DNA of 25,781 nt from a virus: the IMG/VR virus record IMGVR_UViG_3300021139_000131, positions 1 to 25,781 of that record; one strand, given 5' to 3'. Numbering within the stretch: position 1 is the first letter of the stretch; every line of letters begins with the position of its first letter. The notes under the pieces are model-generated. The model was not told where the DNA came from and did not search any database. It was given only the letters and a program-made list of their open reading frames with translations. Shown one piece after another: positions 21,404 to 25,781 of this stretch. Made by a program: the position numbers and the translations under genes.

Positions 21404-23518
21404 TTAGCGTTGATTGTTAGCGGTGTGAAACTGAGTAGCTCTCATTGGAGGTACTTTGAAGTCATCAAGCCAAGCACTCATAGAACCACGGTATTTAGTG
21501 ATTGTACGACCGCTAGAGTCTCTTGATTGAATAGCAATCAACTGATCGCCAGAAACATGACTAGATGTTTTTGCGGCAGTCATTGCGTCGTTAATAATTT
21601 GTTTTTCAGCTAAGTCAAGCAATTTAGCGTCTTTGATTGATGCCAAATTAATATCTTTGAAGCTGTCAGAATATGCTTGAAGACCACGCAACAGACGTTT
21701 GCGATAAGCCATCAAACTTTCACCTTGAAGTGGACGTGAAGCTGATTTACCGAAAGCGGCTAAAACTGAATCACACTTAGCTTGCATATCTGCATACTCA
21801 GCGGCTTCTTCGTCTTTTTTCATAGCCATTTCGTCATCATCGTCCATTTTGGCATCATCATCATCAGGTTTCATTTCGCCTGCTGGTCCATGCTCAACAG
21901 GATTTGAACCCATGTAATCTTTACGTTTCATGGAATCGTCATCATCTTTACGATGTTTTTTCATATCGTCATCGTCATCTTTCATTTCCATTTCATCGTC
22001 ATCTTTGCGTTTTTTATCCGCTTTTTTCATGACGTGTTTGGGAGATTCCATGTGTTTTTCTTCCAAGTCTTCATCGTCCATGCGCATATCGTCATCGTCT
22101 TTGCGCTTTTTGTCAGCGGCAGTAACGAGTGGAGGTGCGGGAAGGTTTTTTTCCATCTCATCAACTCTCACGCTAATGCTATTGAGAGCCGAAAGAATGG
22201 CATCTAGTTTATCGCCTTGAGCATCTGCTTTCGGCTCTACTTTATTTTCTGACATATCAGATACCTCATTGTTAGTTAATAAAACGCCTTTGGGTTCGCC
22301 ACCCTTGTCCCATACTCCTTTAGAACCTCTAGCTTCAGTAACGATAGCTATATGATCTAAAAGAAATGGTACACCTTCGATTAAGAGTGGCTCTCCATTC
22401 TCAGTCGTAAGTGTAGTGTTGCCTGCCGTTTGGTCAAAAACGACAGATGGGCTAGTGCTAACTTCTTGCGATAAGATCGTATTGACTGCGTCTTGATCGT
22501 AAATTTTAGCAATACCCCAAACCTCATCACCTTTGATATAAGGCAGAATAATACTTCCAACTGCCCTATCTTTAAATTCTTTAGAGGTTAAAACTGCTGA
22601 CTCAGGATGATCCATCACAACAATTAAACCGTTACATCTTTTTAAAAACTCATCGTTTAAGTAAATACTAGAATCACGCCAAACGTGTTCTCCTATACTT
22701 GAACGATATGCTAAACCTGTTCCAGTTATTCTAATCGCCAATAACATGACGTTAGCATACATTTGAGGACTTGGCAATAAATCACATTTAACTAATTCAG
22801 CATAGTCAAATTCTGTTTTAGCCAAAGCAATTTTAAATGCTATATCAAGACCTGGGTGTAATGGCAATGGAGGACGATCAGGACTGCACCAATCGTAGCC
22901 AGTAGATTCGTAATTAAGAACAACATTTTCTTTTTTAACGTTTTTTGCAACATAAGTGCAAAATTGACCATCGTCATGAAGTACTTCTAATGGACCTGTG
23001 TAATCAATTCCAGTTTCTTCTTTACATTCACGTCGTGCGGCTTCTTCAAGTGTTTCTCCATTTGGCAATTGATGTCCGCCCGGAACACACCAAGTATTTG
23101 GAAAATCACCACCACCTGATCCTCTGCGAATTAATAATGTTTCGCCTTCAGGTGTAAGAAACATAATTCCTGAAGCTCTACCAAATGGACCGCCTTGATT
23201 GTCTATTGGCATTGCATCAGATTTAACTTCACCAAATCTAGGAACTACTTCGTCAGCTTTTAAACCAACTATTGATCTACTTAATTCTGCTAACTTTGCA
23301 GACAATCCTTGTAGTTCTTTTTGAACTGAAGCACTATCCCAATCAGGTTCACTACTATCAGTTTTTTCAATAGGCAAAGCTAGTAATGATGGTGCTTCTA
23401 ATGTATCTTGAGTAAATTCTTTGCCAACAGATTGCGGTATTCCTACTTTTTTAGCGAAAGCAGGATTGTGAGCCACAGCTCGCATTAGCTTCTCTTGTTT
23501 TTCAGATACTGCTGGCAT
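21404..23518 (-). CDS. Fusion: DUF3008-like N-terminus, NUDIX hydrolase, prohead protease, charged scaffold-like tail
   Basis: 704 residues. (1) 1-40: MPAVSEKQEKLMRAVAHNPA with GIPQSVGKEF, a short DUF3008-like leader common on phage head proteins. (2) About 115-230: NUDIX domain; the box (148-171) reads G-x6-E-x7-RECKEETGI, one residue longer than the standard first spacing, with E164, E167 and E168 placed to bind metal. (3) About 255-410: DUF2213-like protease core, with candidate residues H304 (MDHPE), S354/S356/S358 (EVSTSPSVV) and H389 (LLDHIAIV). (4) 466-570: runs of D, E, K, R and M with three K(K/H)RKDDD units. (5) 571-704: helical and basic end. Protease and scaffold in one chain fit head maturation upstream of the capsid gene. 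The NUDIX substrate is unknown. Confidence 0.85.
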   Translation of the reverse strand: MPAVSEKQEKLMRAVAHNPAFAKKVGIPQSVGKEFTQDTLEAPSLLALPIEKTDSSEPDWDSASVQKELQGLSAKLAELSRSIVGLKADEVVPRFGEVKSDAMPIDNQGGPFGRASGIMFLTPEGETLLIRRGSGGGDFPNTWCVPGGHQLPNGETLEEAARRECKEETGIDYTGPLEVLHDDGQFCTYVAKNVKKENVVLNYESTGYDWCSPDRPPLPLHPGLDIAFKIALAKTEFDYAELVKCDLLPSPQMYANVMLLAIRITGTGLAYRSSIGEHVWRDSSIYLNDEFLKRCNGLIVVMDHPESAVLTSKEFKDRAVGSIILPYIKGDEVWGIAKIYDQDAVNTILSQEVSTSPSVVFDQTAGNTTLTTENGEPLLIEGVPFLLDHIAIVTEARGSKGVWDKGGEPKGVLLTNNEVSDMSENKVEPKADAQGDKLDAILSALNSISVRVDEMEKNLPAPPLVTAADKKRKDDDDMRMDDEDLEEKHMESPKHVMKKADKKRKDDDEMEMKDDDDDMKKHRKDDDDSMKRKDYMGSNPVEHGPAGEMKPDDDDAKMDDDDEMAMKKDEEAAEYADMQAKCDSVLAAFGKSASRPLQGESLMAYRKRLLRGLQAYSDSFKDINLASIKDAKLLDLAEKQIINDAMTAAKTSSHVSGDQLIAIQSRDSSGRTITKYRGSMSAWLDDFKVPPMRATQFHTANNQR

Positions 23519-23521
23519 AAA

Positions 23522-24325
23522 TTAATTTAAAGTAATTTTGGAAGATTGTAATGCCAATTCACCTTTTGGTGTCAACAAATCTTTTATGTTTCTTAAATTA
23601 TAAATGTATTGGTAATTACAACGACAAAAAACTTCTTCGCCCGGTTGAGTAATTTGATCTGTATAACCATAAACAGCTTTTACCAACCCTTTTTGATGTG
23701 CCCAAGAATCACGAATAATATATGTTTTTTCGTCACGTTCTTTATGATCTTTTCTGTAATGATAGTTTGGTTGTCTCCAATGAGAATGCCATTTAGCGGC
23801 TATTGCTCCATTGTCGATAGCAACTATGTCATTTATGTTTGCTACGAGTTTATGAGTTTGATCTACTACAACTCTACGTTGGTCAAATCTAATACTTGTC
23901 AAAGACTTTTTAATATCTTTTTTAGTTTTGTTTTTGTCTTGAGCTTTAGTTCCACCAACAGGAATAGATGTAGCCCAACCTTGAAATCTTCTTAATGTAT
24001 TATTAATAGCTTCTTCACGATTCATTTTTATTAAACTTGCAGAAGTCATTATTCTTCTATCAAGCTCTGATCGTAGTTTTGGCTTTAATCTTTCAATATC
24101 ATACTTAGAGACATTTTTGTTTATCAAACCGCCTTTAACAGTTAACCGATTAAAAGCATTTGTCATTGATTTAATCATTTCCTGTTCAATAACTGAATCA
24201 GGAATCATGTTATTTATTGCGGCAATCCTAATTGTCTCCATCCATTGCTGAACTCGCTTTTCTGAATCAAAGCCATGCTCCATCATATCGTTGATGGCTT
24301 CGGTAATAACTTCAAAAAAAGTCAT
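23522..24325 (-). CDS. MuF-like minor head protein
   Basis: 267 residues. The N-terminal 110 residues are helical; the C-terminal part is the MuF-like region: VVVDQTHKLVANINDIVAID, KWHSHWRQPNYHYRKDHKER, TYIIRDSWAHQKGLV and EEVFCRCNYQYIYNLRNI, with C234-R-C236 near the end, typical of SPP1 gp7/MuF-type proteins. These bind the portal and enter the head in small numbers, acting in assembly or early infection. ATG at 24325 overlaps the coiled-coil gene's stop (ATGA). Portal then MuF is the usual order, here split by one small gene. No toxin domain is fused to it. Confidence 0.82.
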   Translation of the reverse strand: MTFFEVITEAINDMMEHGFDSEKRVQQWMETIRIAAINNMIPDSVIEQEMIKSMTNAFNRLTVKGGLINKNVSKYDIERLKPKLRSELDRRIMTSASLIKMNREEAINNTLRRFQGWATSIPVGGTKAQDKNKTKKDIKKSLTSIRFDQRRVVVDQTHKLVANINDIVAIDNGAIAAKWHSHWRQPNYHYRKDHKERDEKTYIIRDSWAHQKGLVKAVYGYTDQITQPGEEVFCRCNYQYIYNLRNIKDLLTPKGELALQSSKITLN

Positions 24326-24816
24326 TTTATGCTTCTAATTTTTTCTTCTAATTCTGCAATTTCGTTTTTTAGAGTTCTACTGTAACTAAAAAAACTAACA
24401 GCACTAACATTTGGATTTGATTGAATTTCTTTTAATTGATTTTTAAAATGTTGTAATTGCTTTTCTAATTTTTGTTTTCTTTGTTTGTCTTCTGATGAAG
24501 CATCATTAGTTGTTGCTAATTCAGAATCATTTTTAAATTTAGATAACTTTTCTTTAATAATAGAAATATCAGCTTTTAACAATCTAGTTCTCGCAAAAGC
24601 AAATGCTTTATCTTTAGGAGGATTTGTTTCTAAACTTTTCAATTCGCTTTGATATTCTTTTAATTTTTTTTCCAAAAATTCTTTTGAATCTGCATCATCT
24701 TTAGGCTCAATATCAGAATCACGAGCAACTCTGTAGTTACGATCTTTAAGATATTCTTTAGCTAAATCATCATTAGCAAGAATAAGTTCGTTCGTGTCAA
24801 GTTTTTTAAATAACAT
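24322..24816 (-). CDS. Coiled-coil protein between portal and MuF-like genes
   Basis: 164 residues from ATG at 24816, two bases after the portal stop, with AAGGG upstream. A TTG at 24822 overlapping the portal stop gives two more residues but is less likely. It begins MLFKKLDTNELILANDDLAK, a short domain, then two long, highly charged helices with heptad spacing (FLEKKLKEYQSELKSLETN, about 47-65; KQKLEKQLQHFKNQLKEIQS, about 115-134), ending EIAELEEKIRSIK. No catalytic motif, signal or membrane segment. It could be a portal-associated or scaffold-helper protein. Family unrecognised; gene status is supported by tight overlaps on both sides. Confidence 0.7.
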   Translation of the reverse strand: MLFKKLDTNELILANDDLAKEYLKDRNYRVARDSDIEPKDDADSKEFLEKKLKEYQSELKSLETNPPKDKAFAFARTRLLKADISIIKEKLSKFKNDSELATTNDASSEDKQRKQKLEKQLQHFKNQLKEIQSNPNVSAVSFFSYSRTLKNEIAELEEKIRSIK

Positions 24817-24818
24817 AA

Positions 24819-25781
24819 TCAATCCCTTGGTGATGGTTCTTTCAATTCTTCCATTGGAGTTGGAGGTTCGTAATCTTTAAGATCATCGATATCCATATCC
24901 AAATGACTTTGGAACATATTCGGCATTTCATTTAAATTGTCTTGTGCCCATTCAATTAACCTAGCTCTGTTCATTGGATCAACAGCAGGTAACATTGTAC
25001 GAAGCATTTCTGTAATACCTTTTAGTTTAATATCTTCAACTTTTACTTTTTCTGATTCGGGTTCTTCCATTAAACTTTCCCAATTGGCTTCAAATTTATT
25101 TTGCCAATGGTAAAAGGCTTCTTCATAGGTTTTATTACCATACGCTTCAGGATATTTGTTTTTAATTGCTTCAAAAAATTCTCTATTCCAAGCTCTGTGT
25201 TGAACAATCTTATCAAAGAATTTATACAAGCTGTGCATTTCTTCTCTAATGCCATCAATATATTGAACGATGGCTTTTGCATCTTCACTACCTTCACCAA
25301 ATCCTTGAGTAAACGCTTCGTCTTTCAATAACAATGCCGGAACATCACTAGCCGCCGCTACGTTAGCAATGATGTTGTCTCTTGCTGTAGTCATTGCAGT
25401 TGAAGTATTATTTAAATCAATCGCTTCAATTTCTTCATCGATGTCAATTGATAATACATTACCTGTTGCACCTTCTTGAAGGTAAGTACGTTTAATACCT
25501 GCCGCAGTTTGCATTAAACGATTGACAATCGATCCTGCTGGTTTTTGTTTTGCAATTAACAAACCTGCTTTAAATGTAACCAAATCATCTGTAATCATAG
25601 ATTGAACAAACGATTTCAATGGATACAAAGCTCTTTGAAATACTGATCGTCCTGTAAATCCAAATGCAGATTGTTGAAACGATAGATAAATAGGTGTTCC
25701 ATTAAACAATACTACTGCACGACTTGGATGGTATGGTTGACCTGCCGCAGTTGTGTAAGCTAAAGGCTTTTGGAAATCTGG
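24819..25781 (-). CDS. Portal protein (DUF1073-like), N-terminus outside window
   Basis: The frame is open to the window edge, giving about 320 visible residues; the TTG at 25709 is internal, since reading continues upstream as FQKPLAYTTAAGQPYHPSRA. The HPSRAVVLFNGTPIYLSFQQ region followed by FTGRSVFQRALYPLKSFV, the central DIDEEIEAIDLNNTSTAMTT, and AAASDVPALLLKDEAFTQGF with GEGSEDAKAIVQYIDGIREE fit DUF1073-type portals, whose dodecamer forms the DNA entry vertex. The last 40 or so residues are acidic and Pro-rich. As the first gene in the window it implies the terminase genes lie upstream, beyond base 25781. Confidence 0.88.
   Translation of the reverse strand, partial: PDFQKPLAYTTAAGQPYHPSRAVVLFNGTPIYLSFQQSAFGFTGRSVFQRALYPLKSFVQSMITDDLVTFKAGLLIAKQKPAGSIVNRLMQTAAGIKRTYLQEGATGNVLSIDIDEEIEAIDLNNTSTAMTTARDNIIANVAAASDVPALLLKDEAFTQGFGEGSEDAKAIVQYIDGIREEMHSLYKFFDKIVQHRAWNREFFEAIKNKYPEAYGNKTYEEAFYHWQNKFEANWESLMEEPESEKVKVEDIKLKGITEMLRTMLPAVDPMNRARLIEWAQDNLNEMPNMFQSHLDMDIDDLKDYEPPTPMEELKEPSPRD

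Noticed and set aside
21930-22220. Ser/Phe-rich plus-strand frames opposite the charged scaffold segment
   Set aside because: Antisense reading of GAT/AAA-rich repeats; low complexity without independent support.
1-25781. tRNA, rRNA, insertion sequence, integrase, toxin-antitoxin or defence genes
   Set aside because: None could be seen; the window is filled with structural genes and no gap is large enough for an unlisted gene of that kind.
1-25781. Sigma70-type promoters in the short intergenic gaps
   Set aside because: No convincing -35/-10 pair was found by eye in the gaps, including 19255-19353 and 19657-19726; the operon is probably driven from upstream of the window.

Overview
The window is a nearly gap-free stretch of a tailed-phage (Caudoviricetes) genome holding a head, neck, contractile-tail, baseplate and tail-fibre module. 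Every gene I can support lies on the minus strand, so the cluster is transcribed from position 25781 down to position 1. The DNA is AT-rich, roughly 40% G+C by eye. Genes abut with ATGA or TAATG overlaps or gaps of a few bases, and no gap exceeds about 100 bases. There is no integrase, repressor, replication gene, host gene, tRNA or terminase in view, so lifestyle and host cannot be read. The gene families (DUF1073-like portal, MuF-like protein, DUF2213-like protease, DUF2184-like capsid, DUF3383-like sheath, DUF3277-like tube, Pam3-like baseplate plug) point to a small myovirus of the Bcep781/Pam3 general type, probably from a Gram-negative, possibly aquatic, host; the host guess is inference.

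Head (25781 to 19727): C-terminal part of the portal (runs off the window), a coiled-coil protein, a MuF-like minor head protein, a 704-residue fusion (DUF3008-like N-terminus, NUDIX domain, prohead protease, charged scaffold-like tail), a likely decoration protein and the major capsid protein. Next come two terminator-like hairpins flanking a small Ala/Pro/Val-rich protein, then a larger inverted repeat in the leader of the next gene.

Neck and tail (19254 to 12493): a protein with an AT-hook-like end, a connector candidate, a tail-completion candidate, a 330-residue neck/terminator candidate, a small beta protein, the sheath, the tube, a tail assembly chaperone pair joined by a -1 frameshift at a canonical T_TTT_TTA site, and a short tape measure carrying a peptidoglycan-degrading domain.

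Baseplate (12493 to 7561): a LysM-position baseplate protein, a plug, the hub, the piercing spike with an HxH tip, a gp25/W-like wedge protein, a J-like wedge protein and an I-like wedge protein. Together these make a compact injection machine.

Fibres and adhesins (7552 to 1): a 305-residue fibre, a 90-residue beta protein, a 1209-residue repetitive fibre sharing its N-terminal docking module with the 305-residue one, a 136-residue beta protein, and three tandem glycine-rich adhesin paralogues, the last cut by the window edge.

The most notable points are the frameshift site, the NUDIX-protease-scaffold fusion, a related small beta insert in both sheath and J-like protein, the duplicated fibre-docking module, and the tandem glycine-rich adhesins. 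All family names are recognition from sequence, without database searches.
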